64,000 nucleotides of DNA from Ketobacter sp964016105 (GTDB taxonomy: Bacteria; Pseudomonadota; Gammaproteobacteria; Pseudomonadales; Ketobacteraceae): assembly GCA_964016105.1 (NCBI GenBank), contig CAXHEX010000008.1:1-64000 (forward strand). The letters run 5' to 3'. The notes beneath the pieces are model-generated. The model saw only the letters and a program-made list of their open reading frames with translations. It had not been told where the DNA came from and did not search any database. How positions within the stretch are numbered: position 1 is the first letter of the stretch; the number at the start of each line of letters is the position of its first letter. Shown here one piece after another: positions 8,677 to 17,019 of the stretch. Position numbers and translations under genes: made by a program.

Positions 8677-9933
8677 ATGGAACAGCACTCAATGCTTGAG
8701 CTTTTCAACGAGTTTGTAAATCATCCAGATGTTTGGAAGTACGTCAGCATACCCTTTGTGGCGGCCATAGTGGGTTGGACCACCAACTGGCTGGCTATCA
8801 AGCTGACCTTCTATCCTCTGGATTTTGTGGGCATTCCTCCGTGGCTGGGTTGGCAAGGAATTATTCCTCGCAAAGGCAAGAAAATGGCGAGCATCACGGT
8901 GGAGAACACCCTTGACAAAATAAGCACCATGCAGGAAATCTTTGACGAGTTCGAACCGGACAAAATTGCCAACCACGTGATTAGAGTGGCGGATTCGCGG
9001 ATTGAAGAACTTACCGATGACATCATGCACGAACAGAACGCCGTGCTCTGGGAAAATCTGCCTAACGTATTGAAAAACCAAGCCTATACCCGGGTACGAA
9101 AACGGCTTCCAGACATGATGGACAGCCTGATCGAAGATATGCACGCCCATATCGAAGAATTAGTGGATCCCAAGCAACTGATCATCGATAAATTGTCCGA
9201 AGACAAAGAGCTTCTCAATCGAGTGTTTTGGGAATGCGGAGAAACGGAATTCAAATTTGTTATCAATTCCGGTGCTATTTTCGGGTTTATTTTTGGTCTG
9301 GTACAAATGATAATCTGGTGGAACTATCCCCACTGGGCTATTTTGCCCGCCTTCGGATTGTTAGTGGGTCTGGCCACAAACTGGCTGGCTCTCAATCTGA
9401 TATTTCGGCCACTGAACCCAGTAAAACTGACCCCATTTGGCCCCAGAGTACAAGGATTATTCCTAAGCCGACAAAATGCGGTATCAGAAGTGTTTTGCCG
9501 TATAGTTACCACGGAAATCCTCACCATTGGCCACATAATGGGTGAGATTTACCGAGGGCCGAAGGCAGAGCGAGCAAAATCCATGCTGAAGAAGCACATG
9601 CGTCCCCTGATGGATGGTGGCGTTGTAAAAACTGTGGCCCAGCTAACGGTGGGACCGGAGGGTTTTGTAGACCTGAAGAGGACCATTGAAGAAAAGACCA
9701 TTGAAATGTCGCTTACTTCTCTGGATGATCCGCTATTCTCCAAGCAAAGGGGCAAGGTGGTGGAAGCCATGTTTCGCCAGCGCATGCAAGCCATGTCACC
9801 GGAGGAATTTCAGGCTCTACTCCGCCCCGCCTTTGAAGAAGACGAATGGATACTCATTACCATGGGTGGCGTACTGGGAGTGATTGCTGGATTTATGCAA
9901 CTTACATTCATGTTTGCCGGAACCATAGGATAA
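8677..9933 (+). CDS. DUF445/YheB-family membrane protein
   Basis: Protein of 418 residues of the DUF445 family. The family hallmark TTNWLAIKL occurs at the first membrane segment and is repeated as ATNWLALNL in the central membrane region, indicating an internal duplication. The regions between are helical and charged (NAVLWENLP). A final membrane helix closes the protein. The longest frame opens at a TTG at 8548, but the extra 43 residues are Pro-rich and not family-like; the ATG at 8677 or at 8692 is more likely, although neither has a strong Shine-Dalgarno. DUF445 proteins are envelope-associated with no settled function. A diverged paralogue follows. Confidence 0.8.
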   Translation: MEQHSMLELFNEFVNHPDVWKYVSIPFVAAIVGWTTNWLAIKLTFYPLDFVGIPPWLGWQGIIPRKGKKMASITVENTLDKISTMQEIFDEFEPDKIANHVIRVADSRIEELTDDIMHEQNAVLWENLPNVLKNQAYTRVRKRLPDMMDSLIEDMHAHIEELVDPKQLIIDKLSEDKELLNRVFWECGETEFKFVINSGAIFGFIFGLVQMIIWWNYPHWAILPAFGLLVGLATNWLALNLIFRPLNPVKLTPFGPRVQGLFLSRQNAVSEVFCRIVTTEILTIGHIMGEIYRGPKAERAKSMLKKHMRPLMDGGVVKTVAQLTVGPEGFVDLKRTIEEKTIEMSLTSLDDPLFSKQRGKVVEAMFRQRMQAMSPEEFQALLRPAFEEDEWILITMGGVLGVIAGFMQLTFMFAGTIG

Positions 9934-10141
9934 AGTTCTACATCGGTAATTGTTCATACTGACGCGGTGGTAGGTACTCCAAAGCCAAACACCTTGGCTT
10001 AAATTTAACCTAGAATAGGGACCACTAGAAAAGCAGAACAAAAACAAAATGACATTGGGGCCAGGAAAAATAAAAAATAGTTTCGTTCCCCACTTATACT
10101 TAGCGCTGATCAGCGAGTTGACAACCATAGGAGAAAACACA
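9934..10141. other. Intergenic region between DUF445 paralogues
   Basis: About 200 bp without a supported gene. There is an A-rich stretch near 10030-10080 and a good ribosome-binding site (AGGAG) at its right end that serves the ATG at 10142. No terminator hairpin was recognised. Confidence 0.4.
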
Positions 10142-10174
10142 ATGGCACGAAAAGGTTTCGCGCTGCCGTGCTAG
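10142..10174 (+). CDS. Possible 10-codon leader ORF overlapping DUF445 paralogue
   Basis: An ATG at 10142 has the best Shine-Dalgarno in the area (AGGAG, 7-8 bases upstream) but is out of frame with the DUF445 gene. It encodes MARKGFALPC and stops at TAG 10172-10174, overlapping the GTG at 10168. It may be a leader peptide that couples translation of the downstream gene, or the two frames may be joined by a real or sequencing frameshift. It is too short to judge by composition. Confidence 0.3.
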   Translation: MARKGFALPC

Positions 10175-11391
10175 ATTCCCTTTCCTCAGAAAAACTAATC
10201 AGTTTTATTCCTGTACTGCTACCCCTTACACTAGCACTAGCGGGCTGGTGCGTGGTGAAGCTGGTACAAATCATGGCTGTGCGCCCCAAAAAGTTTGTTG
10301 GCTTCTTTAACTTATTAGGCTGGCAGGGGTACCTGTATAGAAACCAGGAGTGGCAAAGACAAACCTGGTCAAGAGAGTTTCTTGAGCCACTAGCGGGTAT
10401 TCCCCAAATTTACGAATACCTTAGCCCCGAGAAAATCGTCAGTCATCAGCTTAGCCATCTACGCCCCCAAGTTGATGCTATCATCGATCAAATTATGGGT
10501 GCCAACAACGCGGTACTGTGGGAAAACCTGCCTGTATTAATAAAAAATCGTTTCTATGCCAAAACCCATAAATTGTTGCCCAGAATAATTGATGACATTG
10601 TTGAAGACTGGGTCGACAACCTGGGCCGAACACTCGGTCACAGAAAATTATTGCATTTCAGCGAGCAAAGAAAGCCCGGCATCACGGAAAAGTTGTACCA
10701 CAAGCTCTATCACAAAAGTTATGAGCGACTGGCAAATTTTGCCGCCTGTTTGGGGTTTTCATTGGGCATGATACAAATATTCATCGCCAGCTTTTTCGAT
10801 ACAAATCAAATCATGTTTTGGAGCTTAAGCGCAGGCTTCAGCTGTTTTTTCTTTTTTTGGTTAGGAAAGCTTTGGCTGCTTTACCCGTTAAAACCTCTCC
10901 AGTGGGGCCCTTGGACGATAGCCAGCCCTTTCAGCAAGTCTCGACCAGAGCTGGATGCTGAATTGGCACGCTTCCTTGCTTATGGTTTGCTGACCGTTTC
11001 CAACATTACCCATAGCATGATCGATGGAGAAAGAAATTCCCATGCTCGCAGCATAATCAGAAAAAGAGTATCCACTTTGGTGGAGGACGTGAATATTCGA
11101 ACATTTGTGCAACTTGCAGTGGGACCAAAGGGTTACCTTGAGCTTAAGAACACCCTCACTGAAAGACTTATTGTTGCGATGTTGGAACCGCTACAGGACG
11201 AGACCTTCAACCGAGCCAGGGCAAAACAGGTGGAAGGGTTTCTTTTACAACGCCTGAAACAAACCGGCGATCCCATCTTTCACCGGCAACTGAAGCTGAG
11301 TCTTGACCCCCTGTCATCAATCGGCGGTATCGGCGGGTTTTTGATTGGTGCTCTCGCGGGTGCAATACAATATTGCCTACTGATTATGTAG
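10168..11391 (+). CDS. Diverged DUF445 paralogue
   Basis: Protein of 407 residues clearly homologous to the preceding gene: it shares the LLGWQGYLYR/GWQGIIPR region, the NNAVLWENLP motif, the LPRIIDD block and the later VGPKGYLELKNTL block. However, both NWLAIKL hallmarks are changed (VVKLVQIMAV at the first and FFFFWLGKLWLLYPL at the second). A duplication with loss of the conserved membrane motif suggests a specialised or accessory partner. The GTG start has no Shine-Dalgarno of its own; an out-of-frame ATG with a good site lies 26 bases upstream. Confidence 0.75.
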   Translation: MLDSLSSEKLISFIPVLLPLTLALAGWCVVKLVQIMAVRPKKFVGFFNLLGWQGYLYRNQEWQRQTWSREFLEPLAGIPQIYEYLSPEKIVSHQLSHLRPQVDAIIDQIMGANNAVLWENLPVLIKNRFYAKTHKLLPRIIDDIVEDWVDNLGRTLGHRKLLHFSEQRKPGITEKLYHKLYHKSYERLANFAACLGFSLGMIQIFIASFFDTNQIMFWSLSAGFSCFFFFWLGKLWLLYPLKPLQWGPWTIASPFSKSRPELDAELARFLAYGLLTVSNITHSMIDGERNSHARSIIRKRVSTLVEDVNIRTFVQLAVGPKGYLELKNTLTERLIVAMLEPLQDETFNRARAKQVEGFLLQRLKQTGDPIFHRQLKLSLDPLSSIGGIGGFLIGALAGAIQYCLLIM

Positions 11392-11392
11392 A

Positions 11393-12550
11393 TCAGAACT
11401 CGAGGCATTCATAAACCGCATTAATTAATGCAACAGGTCTGGGGTCCATTAATACGTAGGGCCCCATCTGGTTCATTACATAGGCAAATCCCAAGCGTCT
11501 GTCAGGATCAGCAAAGGCCAGGGAACCGCCAGACCCCGGATGCCCGAACGCTTTTTCCCCAGGGCCAAACCGGCCCTCCACGTTGTCCCCTTGTTGCAAC
11601 ATAAAACCAGGACCAAACCGGGTGGTAACCTGCAAAACCGGATCAGCACCTTTTCTGAGCTGCTGCTGGCAGCGTTGCAATGCTGCCGCGCTGATTACCC
11701 TTTCTCCACATACCGCTTCACCATACAGCCGGGCTAAGGATGCAGCATCAGAATGCAAATTTGCGGCGGCCAATTCAGCTTGGCGCCAAGCGTGACTATT
11801 GGCCCCATGCAGAATCGAACTGGGATTGGTAAGTGCTCGGGCGGTGACACTGCTGGGATCAGATATCACTTTATCAAATAAGTTCATACGATCTGGTTCG
11901 GGGTTTTGCCGATTGCCAACCACATCTGTGACTCGGCTAATCTGCTCCTCAGTTAAACCAAACCCCATATCAAGCCCCAATGGCTGCGCAAATTCCTGTT
12001 GCAAGAACTGATTCAGGGTAATGCCACAGGCGCGCCTAAAAACCTCACCAATCAACCATCCAAAAGTCATCATATGATAACCGTGCTGACTTCCTGGTCG
12101 CCACCAGGGAGATTCTTTTGCCAGAGTGCTAACCATATAGTCCCAGTCGTATAGCGCCTGATCTGGCAGGTCAGTCCTATAGGCGGGTTGACCAGCGCTG
12201 TGATCTAGAAAGGCTCGCACCGGGGTATCTTTCTTGCCTTCACATCCGTATTCCGGCCAGTAATAGGAAACCTTCTGATCCAGATCCAGCAGGCCCATAT
12301 CCAAAGCTCTTTGCACACAAAACCCCACTACGCCTTTACCCGTGGAAAAAACATAAACCAGGGTGTCTTGCTGCCAGGGCAAGCCCTGCTCCTTCTGAGT
12401 GGAACCTGCCCACAGGTTCACCACCAACTCACCATCATGAAAGATAGTGCAGGCAGATCCCAATTCAGGGTGAGCCCGATACAAGCCAGCAAACGCCATC
12501 TTTACCGGTTCAAATTCAGGCTGGCAGGTACCTTCCACTATTAAGGACAT
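11393..12550 (-). CDS. Serine beta-lactamase-like hydrolase (class C/EstB type)
   Basis: Protein of 385 residues of the beta-lactamase-related serine hydrolase family. The catalytic SxxK is seen as Ser-Thr-Gly-Lys in VFSTGKGV near residue 68, and a Tyr-containing second motif in HGYHMMTFGW follows near residue 160. A GHPGSGGS stretch near the C-terminus corresponds to the third (KTG-like) motif region. There is no signal peptide, so it is probably a cytoplasmic esterase of the EstB kind and not a resistance enzyme. The longest frame starts at 12613; the ATG at 12550 has AAGAGAG upstream and is chosen. It converges on the DUF445 paralogue with a one-base gap. Confidence 0.85.
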   Translation of the reverse strand: MSLIVEGTCQPEFEPVKMAFAGLYRAHPELGSACTIFHDGELVVNLWAGSTQKEQGLPWQQDTLVYVFSTGKGVVGFCVQRALDMGLLDLDQKVSYYWPEYGCEGKKDTPVRAFLDHSAGQPAYRTDLPDQALYDWDYMVSTLAKESPWWRPGSQHGYHMMTFGWLIGEVFRRACGITLNQFLQQEFAQPLGLDMGFGLTEEQISRVTDVVGNRQNPEPDRMNLFDKVISDPSSVTARALTNPSSILHGANSHAWRQAELAAANLHSDAASLARLYGEAVCGERVISAAALQRCQQQLRKGADPVLQVTTRFGPGFMLQQGDNVEGRFGPGEKAFGHPGSGGSLAFADPDRRLGFAYVMNQMGPYVLMDPRPVALINAVYECLEF

Positions 12551-12622
12551 GATTGCTCTCTTCTTACCGTAAATACTCAGTGATACACTGCCTAAATTCA
12601 GCAGTGAGGACAATTTTCAATC

Positions 12623-13024
12623 ATGACAGATGTTCTAACAGGTGACGAGAAAACAATCACACCCACCGGTATTTATTCCGTTTCCAATATTAAGCGTATC
12701 GCCTATCTTCTGGACGACAGATTCAGAATCCCTTTCACCCGATACAGAGTGGGTTGGGACTTCATTATTGGCCTGATCCCTTTTGCGGGCGACTTGATCA
12801 CAAGCTGTTTATCGTTATTTCTTTTGTTTGCGGCTCGAAAATACCGTGTTCCCAGAAAAGTGCTGTGGAAAATGTTAGGCAATATTGCCATAGACTTTTT
12901 ATTGGGCTTACTGCCTGTGGTGGGGGATTTCATCGATGCAGCCTGGAAAGCCAATGCCCGTAACGCAAGGCTGCTTCTCGAATCCATCGAACACAGTAAA
13001 TCCACGGCCCATAAAGACTTTTAA
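12623..13024 (+). CDS. DUF4112 family membrane protein
   Basis: Protein of 133 residues with the DUF4112 signature: LDDRFRIPFTRYRVGWDFIIGLIPFAGD followed by two hydrophobic segments and a second LLPVVGDFIDAAW copy, in sub-motifs LIPFAGD and LLPVVGD. These repeated Gly-Asp turns within hydrophobic helices are typical. The N-terminal 30 residues are hydrophilic. It is divergent from the serine hydrolase. Function is unknown. Confidence 0.8.
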   Translation: MTDVLTGDEKTITPTGIYSVSNIKRIAYLLDDRFRIPFTRYRVGWDFIIGLIPFAGDLITSCLSLFLLFAARKYRVPRKVLWKMLGNIAIDFLLGLLPVVGDFIDAAWKANARNARLLLESIEHSKSTAHKDF

Positions 13025-13139
13025 TTTCCGATCAGCGGCATGTAAATCCACTTGTAGAATTCCCATTTAGACTCATACTAAGTCAGTTGTCTTTGCTAAC
13101 ACAACCGACAGATGGTTGATCAAATAAAAAGAAATAGCC

Positions 13140-13604
13140 ATGGCCATACAAGAAAATGCCGTCAAAGAACCACTTGACCAGGAAATAAGCAGCCTCCACG
13201 ACGAGCTTAATGATAATCTGACCAAGCAACTTGCTTACATGCAAAAACAGCTTAATCAGGATATAGAAACCGCTCTCAATCAAACCTTCCCTAGACACCG
13301 ATCTCCGTGGGAGCATCACACCAACCTACTCATCCACAGCATAACGGATAACAAAATTCATCGACTCAATTTGGAGCTGAGACAGCACATTGGCTACAAA
13401 GTGGACGGACTTATGGCAAATATCGAGTCCCAACACAAAAAGAATCAACAAGAGTTGTTGCAAAAACTGGATCAAAGACTCAATTCGCACCAACATAATG
13501 CAAACAGTCGCCCGTGGACATTTTGCCTGGGGCTAGACGAAAAACTGCTGTTGATTATTGTGGCCTGCATCGGTCTGGGCATGATGGTTTATTGGCCAAT
13601 TTAG
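13140..13604 (+). CDS. Coiled-coil protein with C-terminal membrane anchor
   Basis: Protein of 154 residues, unrecognised. The first 120 residues are highly charged and helical with heptad patterns (ISSLHDELNDNLTKQL, QQELLQKLDQRL). A single hydrophobic helix (about residues 133-152) ends the protein, giving a tail-anchored topology with the coiled coil in the cytoplasm. It stands alone between DUF4112 and the response regulator. The ATG follows an A-rich GAAATAG stretch. Confidence 0.6.
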   Translation: MAIQENAVKEPLDQEISSLHDELNDNLTKQLAYMQKQLNQDIETALNQTFPRHRSPWEHHTNLLIHSITDNKIHRLNLELRQHIGYKVDGLMANIESQHKKNQQELLQKLDQRLNSHQHNANSRPWTFCLGLDEKLLLIIVACIGLGMMVYWPI

Positions 13605-13834
13605 TCCTAACCTGTAGATTAAGTGTTAATTTATGCCCAATTACTGGCTTTAATGCTGGCAATGTTTACGTTATTTAACAATAATTTAGTGTATTAACAG
13701 GTGAACATTTATAGTTAATTCACCTTTATAGGCTAAAATCTCTATATATACTGAACTACAGACAATGGCATCCAGAAGTGGCGAAAGTGCCGTCATTTTG
13801 CCGTTTAAACCTTTGCATCTAAGAAGAAGTGCCC
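13605..13834. other. AT-rich intergenic region upstream of response regulator
   Basis: About 230 bp of AT-rich DNA without a gene. It contains an imperfectly spaced inverted repeat, GGTGAA near 13700 and TTCACC near 13720, and short AT tracts (TATATATA near 13743) that could serve as a promoter -10 region. I call no promoter with certainty. Confidence 0.35.
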
Positions 13835-14851
13835 ATGCCAATTAAACACGCATTAGTGGTAGATGACTCAAAGTCAGCTCGATTCTCTTTAAAGAAACTC
13901 TTGCAGCAACAGGACATTAAGACGGATTTCGCCGAGTCCGCCGGCGATGCCTTGAATTATCTGTCGAGTAACTCTCCTGACATTATTTTCATGGACCATC
14001 TGATGCCGGGTATGGACGGGTTTGAGGCCACCAAAGCCATCAAATCCAATCCAGATACTCAAGATATTCCCATTATAATGTGCACATCCAAAGAAGGCAG
14101 CGACTACGCCCAACAGGCGTTGGCAATTGGTGCTGATGCGATACTACCAAAACCTGCGCCCGCAGCTACCCTTGCCGCAATACTGAATAAGCTTGACCCC
14201 AATACCGCGGCGCAGGCGGAAGCCAGCAAACCAGAAACCCAGACCTCCGGGTCCCAGAGTGTCGGCGTCAGCTCTAGAGTAGTGGAAAATGTTGTGCGCA
14301 AAGTGCTGGAAGATAAGTTCGAGGCTTATCAGAAAAACCTGGCTGACTCTATTCGCGAAACCCTATTGGGTGAGATGAAGCAGGAACTACAGCAATCCAT
14401 CGATGACCTGCGCAGCGAATTAAACAATCGTATGGATAGCCAGATTAAAGAGCAAGGTACCACCATCAGCCAAAATGTGGTGACGGATATACTGAACTCT
14501 CGAGTAGAAGAAATCACCCAACAACTGAATGATCAAATTGCCGATAAAGTAAGCGCGATCGATAAAGCCGTAGAAACCACCAAGCGGCCTTCCACTGAAC
14601 TAATCGAGGAAGTTAAAAAGATTTCCCAGTTTACAGCTGCGGCCACGGCGGGAGAAGCGGCAAAAGAGGCATCCGCAGATGTGAGCCGCTCTGTTGCCCA
14701 AGACGTGGCACAGGAAGAATTGAGCAATCTTAAGCTAAGCGTTACGGAACAAGTAAATCAGGACTTGGGTGCAAAGATTGGAAAAAGCAGCATCATGGGT
14801 ATTCTTGGTCTTGTGTGTGGTATCGCCGCTCTAGTGGTATCACTAACTTAA
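13835..14851 (+). CDS. Response regulator with coiled-coil output and membrane tail
   Basis: Protein of 338 residues. Residues 1-120 form a receiver domain with the acidic pair in VVDDSKS, the phospho-acceptor Asp in FMDHLMPGMDG, the switch Thr in MCTSK and the conserved Lys in LPKPAP, so it should be phosphorylatable. The remainder (about 150-310) is a long charged helical/coiled-coil region without a DNA-binding, GGDEF or enzymatic domain, and the last 22 residues are a hydrophobic helix. This gives an unusual tail-anchored receiver. A GTG at 13829 is in frame; the ATG at 13835 with AAGAAG upstream is preferred. No histidine kinase is adjacent. Confidence 0.85.
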   Translation: MPIKHALVVDDSKSARFSLKKLLQQQDIKTDFAESAGDALNYLSSNSPDIIFMDHLMPGMDGFEATKAIKSNPDTQDIPIIMCTSKEGSDYAQQALAIGADAILPKPAPAATLAAILNKLDPNTAAQAEASKPETQTSGSQSVGVSSRVVENVVRKVLEDKFEAYQKNLADSIRETLLGEMKQELQQSIDDLRSELNNRMDSQIKEQGTTISQNVVTDILNSRVEEITQQLNDQIADKVSAIDKAVETTKRPSTELIEEVKKISQFTAAATAGEAAKEASADVSRSVAQDVAQEELSNLKLSVTEQVNQDLGAKIGKSSIMGILGLVCGIAALVVSLT

Positions 14852-14871
14852 TCCTGCTTATCCAATGACGC

Positions 14872-14902
14872 AAAAAAAAGGCTGCAGTGTGGGCTGCAGC
14901 CT
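14872..14902 (-). terminator. Rho-independent terminator of lexA-like gene
   Basis: A 9-bp perfect stem (14879-14887 with 14894-14902) with a 6-base loop. It is preceded on the + strand by eight A's, which become a U-run on the minus strand, so it terminates leftward transcription. A second inverted repeat (14909-14917 with 14932-14940) lies between it and the LexA-like stop. Confidence 0.8.
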
Positions 14903-14965
14903 AAACAAGCAGTAAAATTGATGGGTGTCGTTTTTACTGCGCGAGAAATCGGTTATGGCAACACA

Positions 14966-15601
14966 CTAATGCATAGTTTGCCCACCACGGATCACACCCA
15001 CAAACAATCCTTCAATCGTTAAATCATCGGGCGCCACCAGAATGGGAGCGTAATTCTTGTTCTCAGGCATCAGCGCCACATGATCACCGCTGAACTTTAA
15101 TCGTTTAACAGTTACTTCATTATCCACTCGGGCTACAACGATTTTGCCCTCTCCAGCGGTATCGGTTTTGCGAACGGCAATCAAGTCACCATTTAATATA
15201 CCCACCTCTTTCATGCTATCGCCGCGAACGCGCAGCAAATAAGTGGGTTTTTCTCTAAACAAACTTAAGGGCATGGACAATTGCCCTTGCTGGTTTTCAA
15301 TGGCTTCTATGGGAATCCCTGCCGCCACCGATCCCAACACGGGCAAACTCACCCATTCATCCATGGCCACCAACTGCTGGGCTTCATTCCAGGCAACCAG
15401 GTTCCAAGTCTGTAAATCCTTTAACAGAGCAAGATTAAATACCTCACTTGCTTGTATTTGCTCCCCACCGGGCCAACAGCCGGAGCATTCTTTGTACTCG
15501 ATAATCCAATGCATCAACTGAGCATGGGCTAAAGAAATATCTGAAAGTTGAACCGCTTTAACGGGGGATGTGCGCTTTCCTGAACCAATTACCTGAGCCA
15601 T
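14966..15601 (-). CDS. LexA-like S24 repressor/peptidase
   Basis: Protein of 211 residues. The C-terminal half (about 85-210) is an S24 LexA-type self-cleaving domain: the scissile Ala-Gly in SVAAGIP near residue 94, the nucleophile Ser in GDSM near residue 126, and the general-base Lys in VTVKRL near residue 165. The N-terminal 75 residues are predicted to be winged-helix-like but differ strongly from canonical LexA, which usually has a PTRREIA-type recognition segment. The longest frame begins with TTG at 15607; the ATG at 15601 has GAGGTG at good distance. A canonical SOS box lies 56-71 bp upstream, so it is presumably DNA-damage inducible and autoregulated. No imuA/imuB/dnaE2 or umuC follows. 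Confidence 0.85.
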   Translation of the reverse strand: MAQVIGSGKRTSPVKAVQLSDISLAHAQLMHWIIEYKECSGCWPGGEQIQASEVFNLALLKDLQTWNLVAWNEAQQLVAMDEWVSLPVLGSVAAGIPIEAIENQQGQLSMPLSLFREKPTYLLRVRGDSMKEVGILNGDLIAVRKTDTAGEGKIVVARVDNEVTVKRLKFSGDHVALMPENKNYAPILVAPDDLTIEGLFVGVIRGGQTMH

Positions 15602-15656
15602 TACCAATCACCTCTTTGCGCCGTTGATTTGCATAACGGGTATCTGCCAACAAATA

Positions 15657-15672
15657 CTGTATATAATTACAG
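15657..15672 (-). promoter_or_regulatory. SOS (LexA) box upstream of lexA-like gene
   Basis: CTGTATATAATTACAG matches the gammaproteobacterial LexA operator CTGT-N8-ACAG with an AT-rich centre, and TA/TA flanks extend the symmetry. It lies 56-71 bp before the ATG of the LexA-like gene, as expected for autoregulation. Confidence 0.85.
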
Positions 15673-15714
15673 TACATCATATTAGCTAACTGGGCAAAGA
15701 GTTTTTTCATATTT

Positions 15715-16896
15715 CTACAGGGCCCCGGAATTAAGCCCCCACCATTGGCTCAAAGCGTCATAGGTTCGTTGATCCTGAAGCAAGCGGATATGGCCCATAT
15801 CTTCCACCAATACGCGGGTGACCTTTGGGTGCTCCGAGGGAAAATGAGGGCCACCCAAAGCGCTGGCCTGGGGCACTAAGCCATCCCCCACCCAAGCTGA
15901 AGTTGGATCCGAATACAGCTTGGCAGCCAGCAATAGATGCTCACTATCTTGATGGAACGGGAAAATGGATTGGTGTTGCTGGCGGTCTTGGGGCTGATGA
16001 ATCCAGCCGTAGCGCAGACTGCGAATCCCCCGGCTGCGAATGTTACCCAGTGCCATAAGTGGTTTGGAATAGGGCGTTATACCCAACAGTCGATTCGCCA
16101 GCTCCCCCGCTTTCTCAAGTGGGGCGCCATCATGGGGGGTAGCCAGATAAGCAGAATGGGTTAAATCATCGCACCAGCGATGTTGCAACATATGCTGACT
16201 TTGAAAAACCGCGCTGCGGATAATCAGGCCCCCCATACTATGACCAACTAGGCGCAGCTGCTTCCCTAGGGGGTTCCCAGCCCATTGCTGGTGAATCAAA
16301 TTTGCCAGTTGCTCGCCGTTTTCCCACACCGGCAACCCCGTATTGTATCGCAACCAAGCGACACCAAAGCCCTCCGCCCTAACCTGCTCAACAAACCGCC
16401 CATGGGCAGGAGACTGCCAATCAAACTCACTGAGACAAAGGCCATGTACAAACAGCACCACACCTCGAGGACTTTTTTGCTGCAGGGAAGCCAAACAAAG
16501 CTTGTGGCCAAATTCATCAACGAATTCCATGGGCTGCGTCAGCGGGTGGTGCCAATCATGCAATTTGTCTCCAACTACCCCGTTCAGTGCGCTACGAACA
16601 CGAACCAGGTTATGGGGAACGCCGTTGGTGGGCAGTTGCCCCACACCACCATGAATGGTGGTAGCCAGTTGCTCCAGCAGAATCTTTATAAATAGGTAGG
16701 GCTTGGGTGCTCTAGCAATGTCAGGCCTGTGCTGCCTATCCCAAGGCAGTGGCCTATCTGTAGCGGTATGATGTATTTCACCCACCAATTTAGTTAATTC
16801 GCTGCCGGATCGGAGAGCCAAAGTAATCAGCCCCAATACCCAAAGCATGGGAGAATGGCGCGGTTCTGACAGATCTGGGTTTGGGCTAACAGGCAT
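15715..16896 (-). CDS. Lipase-like alpha/beta hydrolase
   Basis: Protein of 393 residues with an alpha/beta-hydrolase fold. The oxyanion strand is VVLFVHGL, the nucleophile elbow is GHSMGG near residue 219, a candidate acid lies in the GDGLVP loop, and the His is in MGHIRL close to the C-terminus. This arrangement is that of PGAP1/lipase-like hydrolases. The first 80 residues form a helical segment without a signal peptide. The longest frame opens at 16944; the ATG at 16896 has a purine-rich site upstream and better N-terminal composition. It stands upstream of the LexA-like gene but is separated by an SOS box. Confidence 0.8.
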   Translation of the reverse strand: MPVSPNPDLSEPRHSPMLWVLGLITLALRSGSELTKLVGEIHHTATDRPLPWDRQHRPDIARAPKPYLFIKILLEQLATTIHGGVGQLPTNGVPHNLVRVRSALNGVVGDKLHDWHHPLTQPMEFVDEFGHKLCLASLQQKSPRGVVLFVHGLCLSEFDWQSPAHGRFVEQVRAEGFGVAWLRYNTGLPVWENGEQLANLIHQQWAGNPLGKQLRLVGHSMGGLIIRSAVFQSQHMLQHRWCDDLTHSAYLATPHDGAPLEKAGELANRLLGITPYSKPLMALGNIRSRGIRSLRYGWIHQPQDRQQHQSIFPFHQDSEHLLLAAKLYSDPTSAWVGDGLVPQASALGGPHFPSEHPKVTRVLVEDMGHIRLLQDQRTYDALSQWWGLNSGAL

Positions 16897-17019
16897 AATG
16901 ATCTCTATGTTTAGTGAACATGTGTACACTATAATATCATTCACCTTAAATCAGCAAGCAATTCCACCGCTTTTAATCCATAGAACTGCCCGCCAGCGAT
17001 GTGAACGACCGTAAACTGA

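Noticed and set aside
8689..9150. 153-codon minus-strand open frame
   Set aside because: Antisense to the DUF445 gene, which has clear family motifs.
9817..10140. 107-codon minus-strand open frame between DUF445 genes
   Set aside because: No recognisable domain and no ribosome-binding site; overlaps the DUF445 3' end.
11393..12550. Class C beta-lactamase (resistance gene)
   Set aside because: No signal peptide and cytoplasmic esterase-like sequence; the SxxK motif is shared by many non-resistance hydrolases.
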